Source of the DNA: Neodontobutis hainanensis
Lineage: Eukaryota > Chordata > Actinopteri > Gobiiformes > Odontobutidae
DNA length: 64,000 nucleotides
Direction of reading: 5' to 3'
Assembly: GCA_024349245.1 (NCBI GenBank)
Contig: JALDNG010000429.1
Location: 62,001 to 126,000 of the forward strand
The notes under the pieces are model-generated. The model made no database searches. It saw nothing but the letters and a program-made list of their open reading frames with translations, and was not told the DNA's origin. Shown in pieces: positions 49,156-62,880 of this stretch (positions within the stretch are counted from its first letter, which is position 1; every line of letters begins with the position of its first letter). The position numbers and the translations under genes are program-made.

Positions 49156-51910
49156 ATAAGAATATTGGAATAAATATACAACTAAATTGCGAAATAAGCG
49201 AAAACTTATTCTGATTTGAATATCTATGATCGTCTAAAAATTGATTTTCAGTGTCTCTGTTTTCATCTCGCCTCTGAGAATTTCTGATTTCTAAGATGGT
49301 TTTGTAATATAAAATTTACTCCACAAATTCATTTATATTTGTAATAAATTGCTCAATAAAATTCATATTTGTGATAAACAACAAATCTTTATAAATTCAT
49401 TTGAGTTTAAAATAAATTGCTATCCATCTCGAAATTTAAAGCTCTTCATAAACTCCAAATATTTGTAAAATATCTTGTTCCACACGTTCATGTTATTATT
49501 AGAAATATTCTAACATGCTTCAGAAAGTATCCCTTGAAGGAATAATCTGACATTCTAGATTCACTGAATTTATAAGAAGGTAACCTCCTAAAATCTGGAT
49601 TTTTTCGATAGCATTAACGCAGAAACACTTTTGAGAACGTTATTCGGTTTTACGAATGTTTAATTAGTTACTAATTGTGTCATAGAATTTAACATTGCCA
49701 GAACATAAAATAGAACTTATCATCAACATAACGGAAATTATTGTTGTTTCATTTTTACGAGTTTTTTCTAAATTGCCTTCATATAATTTTTCCTTAAAAA
49801 GTAATTGGCTAAAATTCTTGAACTCTCTTCTGTATATTTCATACTTTAAATAGTATTATGTAATATTTACTTCTTTTACATCTTAAAATATATCATATTA
49901 TATATTTTTTGAGATATTTAAATGATTTTATGCTTTTAACTGAGATATGATCAGTCTTAGTTTTCCTAACTAATTCTGGAACGAATTATTCCTGAATATA
50001 AGCTCGTCGTCATGGCACCTCTTACAATTTTTGACCATAACGGCCTTATCTGTCATTGTATTATATTATTCTTCCTCTGTTATATTTCGAAATCTCTCTA
50101 ACTATTTTACTGTTTATATGATATTTTTGAGAAAAAAATTGTTTTTCTTAACTTTGTATTATTGTCGATATTCTCTTTATTTATTCAAGAAACAAAATGG
50201 TTTTGTTGATGTATTTTAAACTATTTTCTTAAATTTACTTATTCTTTAAGATCGCATATTTTATTGAGACGATAGTCAATATCGAATGTTTTTCGATTTT
50301 CCCAGATTTGATTTGCTAGTTCTACAACTTCCTATTACGATTACTTCTACAATCATAGACTGAAAATTGTTTTCAAGCAGTCTATTATTTTATTGAGAAA
50401 ATTAATCACTTTCTATGATCTCATTCAATTTAATTTTCGATATCAGTATATTTAGTAGAAATTGCTTTAACCTAATCAGTTAGGAGAGTTCTTGAGGAAA
50501 TAGGATTGATTTTACTTTATTTATTCTTAAACATTGTTAATTTCTCTTTTCATTTTTACATATGATCAAGCTTTATGCATACTGTCCTTCAGCACTTTTA
50601 ATTGTAGAGTTCTAATTTTTAGGTTCAGAACATTTAAAAGTAACTTTATAAACCATACCATAATATTTATTATCCATTTTGAAAATGTGAGAAAAAGAAG
50701 CTGAGAATCGACTGAAATAAACACTCAAGATTTTTATTGATAAGAATTTATGGTCTAAAATTGTACAAAGCATTGAACTTATTCTGTTTGAGTCAAGAAT
50801 TTTAGAAAGTCCGAATTTCTATTGAAAATGAATTACGAACTGAAATTAAATTTTCATAAGAATAATTTTTTCAGGATAAATTTGATTGAATAGAAAATAT
50901 GACCAAAATATTGTAGAAATAAATGCTCTTAACTAATTTTTAAAGTTAAAATTCAAAAATAACACTGTCACTCGAAGCGTTCTCGGCATTGAATTTTTCT
51001 TAATTATTTCTTATCCCAGTTAAAATTTAAAAATATTTTTATCCTCGCATTACCTAAACTTATAAATCTGGTTGTCTCTGAATGTGATAAATGTTAACAG
51101 TTTCATTATTTAACCAGCATGAAAGAAGATGCAAAATCAATTTATGTGCCATCGTAATTTTTATTAAATTTTAATTTACCGTCTTTGGCGATGATTTTTT
51201 AATTACAAGAGGTAACAATTGAAAAATATTTCAATTTATTTTATCAATTATATCGTATCAATATATTCTATATGGTATTTATGATTTTTCCAATATAAAT
51301 TGTATCTGTATGAAAAAATTTATTCTCATAACCAATTAATGTATTTTGCTTAAAGTTTCAATAAAAGCGATTCACAGTTGACATTAATATTCTATTATCT
51401 TATCGAGTGTTTCCGAAACTTTATGGCAGATATTATCTTTAAAATAGTCTGAATATGCCTTCAGAAGTATGGAATTTAAAAATTACTTCAAAGTAGATAG
51501 TTGACATAAATTACACTTTTCAGCATTGAAAGGGATTTTCTATGTTTGTATCGAATTTAACTGTTAATAATGCACTTTGTAAGTATGAATCAATAAATTC
51601 GTTTGTCACTTTCAGAATATAAAGAATCTCAAATTCATATGTTTTCTATGAATAAAATTACCAATCTGTCTTTATCATTTAAGAAATTAACTATTTTTCG
51701 AGCAATATAAATTTATAAATCATAGAGTTTAAACATAATGATGTAAATTTATTCAATTCTTAAATTAAACTTATCGAATAGCTTATAAAATTCATTTTAA
51801 AGTGTTTTATCAGCAATTTAACTTCAGAATATATTTCATTAAAATTTTCCAAATGTGATTATTAATTAGGAGATTGCGAGTTTTTATATTTGTTCACTTT
51901 AACAGCCAGT
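49156..51910. other. AT-rich intergenic stretch
   Basis: No recognised gene. Around 49316-49440 the phrase AAATTCATTT...AATAAATTGCT occurs twice with variation, a weak local duplication. Confidence 0.35.
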
Positions 51911-53138
51911 TTATTTATGTAATCCATATGATCCTTTCATACATATTTCGATAAGGTGATCTGGAATTGGCATTTTAATAGTTATTCCATCATTGTTAGT
52001 TTGTTTGAGCTCTGCTTCATGTTTCCTTGAGATTTCAATATTTCCAACTTTGTAAACTTTGATTGAGGCCCACTGAATAATATTTATAAACATACGACTC
52101 CATCAATGAAGCACCCATAAACGTATTCAGTTTTTTGATACATAAGAACAAAGTCACGTTCCTCTAAGTAATCTTTTTAAATGACATATTAAAATACCAG
52201 CTGAAATTGGGATATATTTTATCTGTATGTCAGGCAAATGAAATTGATCATGTTCACTTTCAGATTCAACAATTTGACCATTTCTCATCAAAATATTTGA
52301 TGAGAAAATAACTTTACTACTCGTCAAACGAATTTCCACTTTTAATTCAAAGTCCTAATTTTGAAACAATCATACTTGAACTAATGGATCAAATAAGAAA
52401 CTTTTCTTGGGTATAATTTCATTATTCGGGCAGTTTTCAATCAGGCCTAAATCAACATGCTCGATGCATGTTAATGAAAGACCCTTTAAGCCACATTTTT
52501 TTATTGTAATCCACGGATTTGGAGGAACGAGTTCAGAAGATGGTTTAAATATAATTCTAGAGAATATATTTTTCCCTGTTTTCTACATTATTAATAGGAT
52601 TAAAAACCAAAAAAGTTAAACAGTAAGTTTTTCCTGAAGGTAATCCATAGATGGAGAATTCTTGTAAATATGTGTATTTTATTGGATCCTAAATCTTTAA
52701 ATTTTAATATCTACAGTAACTTCATTATCATATATAACAAACATTCTTCCCACTTTTGATGTTCCTTTAAAATCAATCGTTTGTGCTTGAGCATCAGAGT
52801 TTATTGTTCCGTGAAATTCTTCAACTGGATTATGATAATTTCCCACTCGCCAAAAAATTTTAATAATCTTCATTACTTCGAAATATTACAAGTTTATTCC
52901 CTTTTTGTTTTCGTGTTGGTGTGACTTTTACGTTTGAAGAACACGATGATTTGAAAAATTTTAATCGGTAGTATATATTGTTCTCGAACAATTTAGATGA
53001 GCTGTAAGCGACCGTGTATATTGTAAATTGTAGATATTCTGGGACAAAGTTAAGTGACGAATTAAACCAGAGTGGAATATAATTCTTACCACTTTCTAAA
53101 ATCTTATCAATTATGGAGTAGATATTACCTCGTAGCAT
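51911..53138 (-). CDS. Unidentified five-exon protein, beta-rich
   Basis: I do not recognise this protein. Exons 53138-52890, 52867-52715, 52688-52376, 52354-52096 and 52072-51911 are separated by GT-AG introns of 22, 26, 21 and 23 nt. Joining them keeps one frame of about 378 codons if one surplus base is removed in each of two T runs (52569-52573 and 52174-52178). Landmarks in order: GKNYIPLWFNSSLNFVPEYL; WRVGNYHNPVEEFHGTINSD; EFSIYGLPSGKTYCLTFLVF; VPPNPWITIKKCGLKGLSLT; DPLVQDFELKVEIRLTSSK, whose sense is created across intron 3; FHLPDIQIKYIPISAGIL; FIDGVWASIKVYKVG across intron 4; it ends MKGSYGLHK. The alternation suggests beta-sandwich domains. A faint likeness to the TRAPPC9 segment NPxxFELxVE is noted but not claimed. 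Start at 53138 is provisional; further 5' exons are possible. Confidence 0.6.
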
Positions 53139-56024
53139 CGTTTAGTGTACCCTTCATATTGTGTTAGTATTTTTCCAAATTTAAAATGAAGGAAGAACCA
53201 GAATAGTATCATCTTAAAACAAAAATCACACCTTAATAGGCGTTTACGCTTTTTTACATAACAATTCCTTTTATAAATTTTTTTACTTATATCATCCCAT
53301 ACATTTAAAAGTATTTATTTTAGAGTTTGATTCATGATTAAACTTATCTGAAAGTTGATATTAATTTTATGAATCATTTTATTATCCTGAAAAATAAAAC
53401 AAAAATTCTGGCTTATTTATGGCTACAGCGTTGACATAGAGATGAATAATGTTCAGCCTCTAGATGATTTGCATTAAATTATTGTATTTTTCGGAATCTC
53501 TTTGTTAATTTTCAATAAAACACCAAAAATATCATTACTAAACAAAAAAGTATTTTGATGAAAATGTATCAAAGAGTTAGAATGAATTTCTCAACAAAAA
53601 TATACTTAAAAATTATTTTCCTTGAAATTTAGTTTTTTTCCAAAATGTAACCAAAATAAAAACATTCATCCTTAAAATACTAATCATAATAATTTAAAGT
53701 AAAATTTATTTCTTCTGTTAAAATTTGAAGAACTTTAGAATGAAGTTAAATGGTTTGAGTCTTTTTATAAATTAAAAAAATATCTCATTAATAAAATTAA
53801 AATATGCTATATTTTAATGGCTCATTCAGGTGTAAATTTATAAAATTTCAAAAAAATAAAACAACAGTGTATGCATTTCCTCATACATCCTTCAACACTC
53901 CCATTTTTTACAAAATATTATTTTCAAGCTAGACATTCAAAAATAACTTATGCAGTGCTACTTTACAAATATATCATAAACAGTTTTATTCATTTCAATG
54001 TTTTAGAGAGTTCAAAAAATTTCATTTAAAATAGATTAATTTATAAAATTTTGAGTTATTTTATAGCTGCTTTTAAGGCTATTTTATGTAAAAATAAAGC
54101 ATGTTCGAAAAAATATGATGGGAAATTTTTTTTTATTCATTCTATATAATATGGTAAAAGATGATATTAAAAATTAAGTTAATTTGAGTGTTTTTATATT
54201 TTTTCACGTTATAATTTTCCGTCTTGAAAAATAAATAATCAAAACATTGGGATAGATTTTAATATTTTTGTTTGTTCCCATGGGAATTAAATTTGAGCTT
54301 TGAACCCTCAAAACCTTTTTGGAATCATCATACATGAAAACCTTATCACTTTTTTTATTTAAACCCAAATGACATCTTTAAGGTATTATATTTTGTATAA
54401 ACTGATTGATGAGACAAATTTTTTCACTTCAAATGGGAAATTGATTTCCTGAGATATGTTAGAAAGGCAGACAGAGACATTTTAAATTTTTACTGATCGA
54501 CGACAACGTTAAAATTTTCAAAAATAATTGAAAAATTCTTTAACTCGCAGTTTACTTTCAAATTATGACATATATGACGTGGAATATGACACCATTAACA
54601 TCGAACTTTGGGATGATGAAAATGGATAAAATTTATTTCTGAATTATCTTTGAGTATATTTTAATTTTATTTGGAAATGTTAATGTTTGATAGAAAATTC
54701 GTGCGTTTACATCCTTGATTTATTAAGAATGAATAAAAATTATTTTTCATAAGAAATTTATTTTGGGATAGTGATCGTGGGATAATAGGAATATATTTTA
54801 CAATAATCTAACTTTCTTTAATTTTCTCGTATTTGGCATGTCTACTGAATAAAAGGTTAGGAAAGGTTCATTTTTAAACTATAATACCCAGAGATCTAAA
54901 ACGAGCTGATTCGGCACTTATATTCAACGATGTCATGCTATAACATGTTATTTACGACGGCAGGTGGATGACAACTTCATGTTAAACAGAATATATTTAA
55001 AAAATAGAGGGATTCATTTTTAAACATTGCATTAACAAGATAAATTTCCTTAAATTTGACTGGATAACAAAGAAAATCATAAACTAAATAAATTCAAAAA
55101 GTTTTTTAATCTCAATTACTTATTTACCCAATGTTCAAACCAAAATAGACGATTGTTATCCAACACCAAGCGAGAAATGATACTGTGTTTTTGTGGAGGG
55201 CAAATTTATAAAATGTCTTTTCTGACGAGTCAAAGAATAAGAGATTGATAAAGAATGCTATATAAAATTAATAACTATATTATTTAACTATTGAGGGTTT
55301 ACAATCTTTCATACCGAAGATTTGACTAAGTATTCTATCGATACCTACATATTATTTGTACGAATGGACAAAAAATATTTCGAATGCTTTTTTGGGACAA
55401 CATACCTAGAATTATGTGATAAAAAGATGAAAACAAACTCTAATATTAAATCATAACGATATTATATCAATAGAAAAATTGAAACTATTAAAATGGGAAA
55501 ATAAAAGAACTGATAAATGTTTGAAACACATTCAAATTAGACTTATTTTGAAAGATTCTAAATTAAAGTATTTCCTATTCGAGTTTTGATGACATTTTAT
55601 GGATATCTACTGATATATTTTTGAAAGTTATGTCAACGTATTACTCAAATATTATCGAAAAGATTGACCGTAGGCATTATGGATATTAAAAGTTCAAAAA
55701 GCAGGAAAAAATTAATGCGAGTTCATTTTTCTGAAAGTAATAACAAGAGTCATCCTAAGTAAATTTAGAATGTTACATTTGCAATTTGACTGACCAACAT
55801 ATATATACGTTTATTATGATATAAATTGGTTTAAATGACATTAAAATTAAAAATGTTAGAATTTGCCTCGATTTTCTAAAATTGAAAAATCATGAAATAA
55901 ATGCTGAAAGATATGCTTTTAATGCTGATGAAGTTTTAATAAAAGATTCAGGTTGTCGAAAATATTCCGTTATTTGTTTAAACTTGCTCATATGGGGCTA
56001 TTACTTGAGATGAATCGTCAAAAA
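53139..56024. other. AT-rich intergenic stretch
   Basis: No recognised gene or repeat. Confidence 0.4.
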
Positions 56025-56330
56025 CATGGCGCGTGTCGATGACGATGTGCAGAAAGTGGTCATTCCGAGTCTAGATTTGGCGAGAAGAGACCTTACTTCT
56101 CAATGTAACAATGATGCATGGTTATGTTGCACTTAATGGCCGAAGAGAGGGTGAGGATTTGAGTGAGTGAAAGACTCACACTACCTGATTACTGTTATAT
56201 ACACCACGAAACTGTCCCGTCGGGGAATAAAATGCTGAATGTGCTGTGCGAAAGGGGGCGTTCGTGTCCTAAACATTCGTCAGAAGAAGCCTGATCAGTT
56301 TTCCTTATCCTTCTCAACGAAAAATGGAGC
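56025..56330 (-). repeat. Dispersed GC-richer repeat, copy 7 (inverted)
   Basis: The only copy in reverse orientation. On the minus strand it reads GGATAAGG..., CAGGCTTCTTCTGACGAA, CGCCCCCTTTCGCACAGC, TATATAACAGTAATCAGG, GTGAGTCTTTCACTCACTC and AATCCTCACCCTCTCTTCGG, in the family order. Confidence 0.6.
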
Positions 56331-59300
56331 GTATAGAAAAATATTTTGGCTTTTGTCTTGATAGGCTATTTACTTTTTTAGACTTTTTTCTGAAATGGCA
56401 ATATTCACTTGAAGATGAATTATTTTAAAATTGGTATATCGAGAATTCCTTGAAATAAAATAATATTATATTTACAGTTGGGCATTATGAAAATTAATTC
56501 CTCTAAATTTTCTTAATCTTAAAAATCTTGAAGACGTATACCTTCCCACTCCTAGAAGATAAACATTTATTTTCAATTGATATTTAATACATTTCATAAG
56601 TCATTGATGAAAATAAAATCATCATTTAAATTTGGAATTTTCAATGCATTCTGATTTGAAACTGATCTTACTGATGAAGTTTCATATATTTTATGTATTA
56701 GTAAATGATCAGAATTCACAAATTGAGCTTAAGGCGTTAAAATCGTTTTCATGGATCATATAATGTTGCTTTATGCTGATGTGACATAAACACGTTTTTT
56801 TAGAGACAAAGTTAAAGTAACAGACTCTACTAAGATGAACATATAAGTTTATTTGATACAACTAATTATGTATAAGAAAGAAATATTTTTATATTTTTAA
56901 CAATAACATACTAACACGAAGATAATGTCAAACCAAAAACGAAATAGATGCTTTTAAAATTATTAACTCAATCAAATAGTTCAATTGAGGTTTATGTTGA
57001 CTGATTTATACATCCATAAAAGATCACAATGCTTGAAAAATATTTTTGAGTGTTAAGAACGCTGATTATTAGCCTTATCTATTTATGAGATACATTTATC
57101 GTGTATTCTCATTTAATTTTTCATATGAATGGAGTTAAATTTTATAGGATCAACATTTTCGCAATTATTTTATAACAGTTTTGTAACAAGAGAATTAACT
57201 ATGTGCATTTATGCAAATTTACTTATGAAAACTTGCTTCTCATTTAACTATTTTGGCTGGGAATTAAAGGAAAGAATTTTCATATTCGTAAATGTTTTGA
57301 TTTATGTCATTGAGTTGTTTAAGTTAATGTTCTTTCATATTTAATTTTAAAAAAGGTGAACATAACCGAAAATAATGATAAAATGGGAACGACAAATTTA
57401 TTTTACTGATTTACACATTTCTTAATCAAAAATCATAACATCAGGGACATTTAAGAACTCAAATTCTAAGTCACTTGAGTCAAGATTTCGTTTTGTTTCA
57501 AAATGTCAACTAAGATGTAGATAAGTAAAAAGAGCTACGTAATGTATGTCAAAAATTTACCCAAAAGTAGAACCACCCTCAGTATCAACTTAAAACCATT
57601 TTCCGCTTGAAGTAACACGTTATGAAAATATTTTTCTTATAAATTGATAAACAGAATAAACCTGGTTAGAAATAAGCGATTCATTTGGCATATTGTTTGT
57701 CTATGTGATTTATTTAAAATTGTGGATAATCCAAAAAATACTGAGAAAACCATCGAATATTAATTGAATTTTATTTAAGTGATAATGTTCCAGGAATAAA
57801 TTAAATAAAGACACCACCATATCATTTGTGTTCTAACAGTCTTGATTAACGAGCTAAAAGTTATATTACGGATAGTTGTAGAAAACAAATGAACACACAA
57901 ACAAAAATAATTCTCGTCATAATATGTTCGGCTATGTTAATCGTATAAAGCATTTAATCTAGATCTTCTTTTTAAAAAAATTTCAATGTAACTATTAAGA
58001 TACAGAATCGATAATCTGAATCTACATATCATAGGAAACTTCAATAAACCTAAATTTATAAAAATTTAAACACAGAAAAGGTCTTGCAAATGAACAATTT
58101 TAAGAAAATATCCACTTTTATGTCAAATTAAACGGAGGCAGGTTATTTACACGTCCTTATCAGTTAAAGTGAATATGACTTATTGTTTGTTGTTAGTCCT
58201 GAAAATAATATTTTACGTTCAAATGCAGACACCATATGAATTTGAGAACCTGAGAACAATTTGACCAATGATAAAAGCAAATTTGATTCATACTCAAAGA
58301 GATGTATGAGGATAATAACAAAACATTAAGGCATATAGAAACCTACGGCATATTTTTCTGAATATTTTCATTAATTCAATCTTATTTAAAACGTGTAACT
58401 CGTAAAATTAAAAATTCAAATTATTTTAAAAGATAAAAATTTTTTATTTAAGGCTGTACGATTTTAAAAAATATACCAAAATAGGAATGCATAAATTGGT
58501 TATTTTATTTAGTCTTCATGTAAATTTAACTTAAAATACTGTAAAAATTATCTTAAATATTTGTTCGATTATCTAAACCCCAGCAAATTTTTTTATTAAG
58601 TTTCATAACTTTAAGAAAGTAATTGACTCTTACTAACCATTTTATGTGTAAGATTTGTTTATATCTTTTTTTAGAGAATTTTTACTGTTTAATTTCCTGT
58701 TCCTCGGTTCTATTTGTATTTATCTCACAATATAGTTTGTTTTATTTCAAATTTTTAATAAAAGTATAAATTCTTTGTTTTCATATATTATATAAAATTA
58801 CTTTTTTATTTCGAATTTAAAAATTTAATGTCACGAAACTAGAAGTGTTGGTTTAAAAGAATAAATCTCCTTTATCTGATAATTTATTCGTGAGTTGTTG
58901 AAATTAAAATATTTCACAATCTAGAATCAAAAATATTTACGAGATGGTGGAACTCTAAGTTTAATAATTTTTAATTGAGGAAATAGTTGTTTCAGTTAAA
59001 ACATTCACATACCCATATCAATGCATTATAAACGTGATAAACTTGACGTATAACACACATCGACCATGTTTAAATCATTAAAAATATTACAGATTATTTA
59101 ATTAAAATTGATGGAAATTTTCAAACATAATGAAGAATTAAACTATTTTACACATCTCAAACTTCATAATTATATAGTTTAAAATAAATTATTATATTTG
59201 ATGAAAAAGAGGTGTATAATATAAATTAATAAGAAATACTAAAGTGTCGGACATTTAAATACGGAAAAAGTCACTTTTGAAATAAATAGATTTATTATTT

Positions 59301-61689
59301 TTTAAGTGTATGTTTTATGGTATGTTATTTACACTTTGTAATTCATCAACCTTGATAAAATACCTCAAAGAATGAATACGACAACAGAATAAAATAATCT
59401 TTTCAGTTTAATTATTTTGATGTGGGAAGTCAAAAACTAGAATTGTGATCGTTCTTTTAAATCATTAGTTATTTGAATTTGTTGTGAGATATTATCAAAG
59501 ATAACCATATTTAACAAGAATGAACATTTCAATTAAATCTAATACCCCACAATTCTTATAAAAATTACGAATTTAACCATAAATAAAATTTATTACTGTT
59601 TATTTTATTCTGTTAATTTTTATAAATTTAATTCGTATCAATAAACATGTGATAATTTGAAATTTTTGTCGCAAAATTGTTTTAAAATAAATAATATAAT
59701 TTGTAAATAATTTTTCCTTCGAACAATTTAAAAATTTTTATATTATTTTTAAATTTTGAATCTAGATTCACAACAGATTATGATCACGATTCTTATAAAA
59801 ATATTTATTTTTTAAAATCTTAAGTAAAAACAATATACAATAACAAATATTGATAAATTTTAAATATTAAATAAATTTTTCGATTATGTTGTTATAGTTA
59901 CATAATGGAACAAATTTTGTGTTCATCGTCAAAATGAACTCAAACCTGTAAATCTCATTCATCTTTTGAATTTTAATCAAACTCCCGTTTTACCGGTATA
60001 GACCGTTTTGGGTTTAACAAGATTGAAAAGTTAATTTTTATTTTATATTTATCATACGAATTTATTCTTTTATTAAAAGTTGACAGTTTGATCATTTAAT
60101 TCGGAAAAAGTATTTGAAAATTTCCATTAATTTAGATATAAAAAGGGAATTTTGATAAAAATCTTGGTGTCTTAACATTCAAAGCAAATAACTCAAATAA
60201 ATTATTTTTCAACAATTTAGTATCACGAAATATTTTCTATAAAATATGATGGATTGTACATTCAAAGTTTTCTGACGAATAATTTGAATCACTCACGTTC
60301 GCCTTATTCAATTCTAAAATGAGCAAAATTTTTGAAATCATACATAATCAATAATGAAATATAATATTTTAAAATTTTCTGGCTTCGAACATTTCCAATT
60401 TAAAGAGTAAATTTTTCGTAAATAAGGTTGACATTATAAGTTCATTAAAATATTTCACGACCACAGATTTCATATTGTTGTATCATATATCGTAAGATGG
60501 GAATTGAAGTAACATTTAAATATCCGATGCAAATTTACGAAAATAAGGGCTTACCTAAAATGTATAAATTCTGATTTCATAATTTATATTTTGCATGACA
60601 ATGTGAAATAGGAACGTTGATATTTTTCTAAATTCATTTCAGTTATTGATAGCAGAAATTTTTTTATTTTTTAAATTAAGCATATTTTATTTTATATAGG
60701 ATAATTGGCCATTTTTATTAACGGGTATTGCTTTAAGTAAAAATAAAGTAACATTTCTTTGAACTTTATCATTATACTTTCATCATAAAACTAAATTTAA
60801 AGTCAGTCAGTTGAAAATATGACAGAAATTGCATAAGTGGTCAACATTTATGAGGATAGTACAAGAGAAATTAATTTTGTTGATATTAAAATGAAGTTTA
60901 AAAAGAGGTTCTGTTTCGATGAGAATTGAGACAAGAATATTCTGAAATGGTATAAATTTTATACAGAATAATAACTCGAGTATAAGAAAAGAATATTTTG
61001 TGTTTAATTCATTGTTAATTGTTTCATTTAGTATCTTTGAGAGATGTTAACAAAAAATTATTAATTTTCCTTTCAATTAATTATTTGGGAAATATATAAG
61101 ATTTGACCAATGCAAATAAAAGATATTCATACAGTTTTGGATTATACCGAATCAATTATTTTCAAAATGCTAATATTTTTAGAAATTTCGTGTTTATAAC
61201 TATTCCTTAACTTTAAAATGACTCGTAAATCTGTATGTTACTTGTCAAGCATAATTTCTAAGAAAGAACCTTATATATTGATTTTTAGATATTCGGATGA
61301 AGGACATGAGCGTTAAAAATACAGTGACGGATTCTCTTTTATGAGATTTATGTATTTAAGCAAGTTAATTGAAATTTAAGTTTTATGATTTTTACATCAT
61401 TGAAGACAATTTTACGAAAATTATATATTTTTCGGAAATTTGTTTAATAGTAAAAATATGGAAAATAAATTAAAACATTGTGTCTGAACAGTTAATTAGA
61501 GATTTTACATGAATAAAATAAGAAAAAAATGCAGAATTAATTAAGATTATAAAAAACAGTTAGAAATCAAAACATGTTTCTACTTTGTGTTAAATATGTG
61601 ACAAGTACCCATACCAAATTTATAAATTTGAGTTTTACTCAAGAAATATCGAAACATTTCATTCTGTAAAGGTATTTTTGGTGCCTGGT
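56331..61689. other. AT-rich intergenic stretch
   Basis: Over 5 kb without a recognised gene, RNA or repeat; the few open frames are short and of biased composition. Confidence 0.4.
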
Positions 61690-62880
61690 GTCTCTTTTCT
61701 TAGGTGGTTGAAATTCTGATAAACTGCAAAAATTATTTTCGTTGCATCCACTCATCCCTATCTAGTTCCTTCACGAAAGTCATTCATGTTCTGATGGTGA
61801 CATTGAAAAATTAACTATGGTGAGCAATGCCAGTATTCGACAGATTTTTTAGTTGTTACTTCTATTTATGATGCAGTTTGAAAATTGTTCCATGCTTCGA
61901 TCGAAACGATTGAAATACTTTAATGCTCATTTCATCATGCCCTCTACCTGCCTTGAATATAAATTTACTCAAAATAAGACAGAATCTCTCACATCTTGTC
62001 ATTGTGAAGGATGTTGTTAACTTATGTCAGAAAAGTATCAGCAAGATCTGTTGAAGGAATCATAGCAAAAGAAGGTTAGTAATGAAAAGTCATTCGTAAG
62101 ATATCAACACTCTCATTGAACACTTTCATAACGACTTCGTTTCCTAATATAAATCACACTTTGTGTAAGACAAAAATAGCACGTAATAATAGTTACATTT
62201 AAATATGTTGTTAAAGAGTAATTAATTTCTGCATTCTAAAAATAAAAAAATGTTTTTCTCACATACGATCAGAGGAAAGTATACTTTTACTTTTAAGTGC
62301 GTCCATGAGCAAATCATATTTTGACAGCCATTTAGTTTGCTCAAGGTAATAAATGGTAGAAGGATCTATGCCTCACAAGAGTTCTGAATGTCTCTCGAAC
62401 TTCTGAAATTGGTAGATGGTACGACGCTAAAAATTCTGTCTGCCATCTGTATTTTAGTTATTTCCAATCCATGCAGTAGTTCGTTAATGACATCATAACT
62501 TTGGCGACTAATCCTATCCCCAATCACATGAAATCATAAATTGAAATTTATCAGAAATATACGAATTGTATGTCTTTGAAAGGCTTTTGAGGGGATTTTG
62601 AGAACTCCTACTGCAACATGAGACGACTTTGGATGCAAGATCGGCAAAAGACACATTTTCTATGGTATGGCTAAGAGTAGGCCTGACTCAAGCTGCATGC
62701 ATACAGAGCCTATGACAGCTATTTTTTAGCTGAAACATCTGCAATGTTATCAGTTCATTTCTCAACAGCTTATCGAGCTAACATTTCTTGTTACCATCAT
62801 GATTGTGTGGAGCATCACATACGCATACAATTTTATCTTTGTTTTTTGACGTGACTTAAATTTACTGTACAGGTAAGATT
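61690..62880 (-). pseudogene. Second, more decayed MULE/FLYWCH-type relic
   Basis: On the minus strand a FLYWCH-like end KIVCVCDAPHNHDGNKKC (near 62850-62790) aligns with the DPIHNQYGKK segment of the relic at 39640-40810. Near 61910-61830, the stretch FQSFRSKHGTIFK and a following CTGTCGAAT...CATTGCTCACC align at DNA level with the WN...NSVE region of that relic. The catalytic blocks between are too eroded to read, and stops are numerous. Placed by similarity to the other copy rather than by intact domains. Confidence 0.5.
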
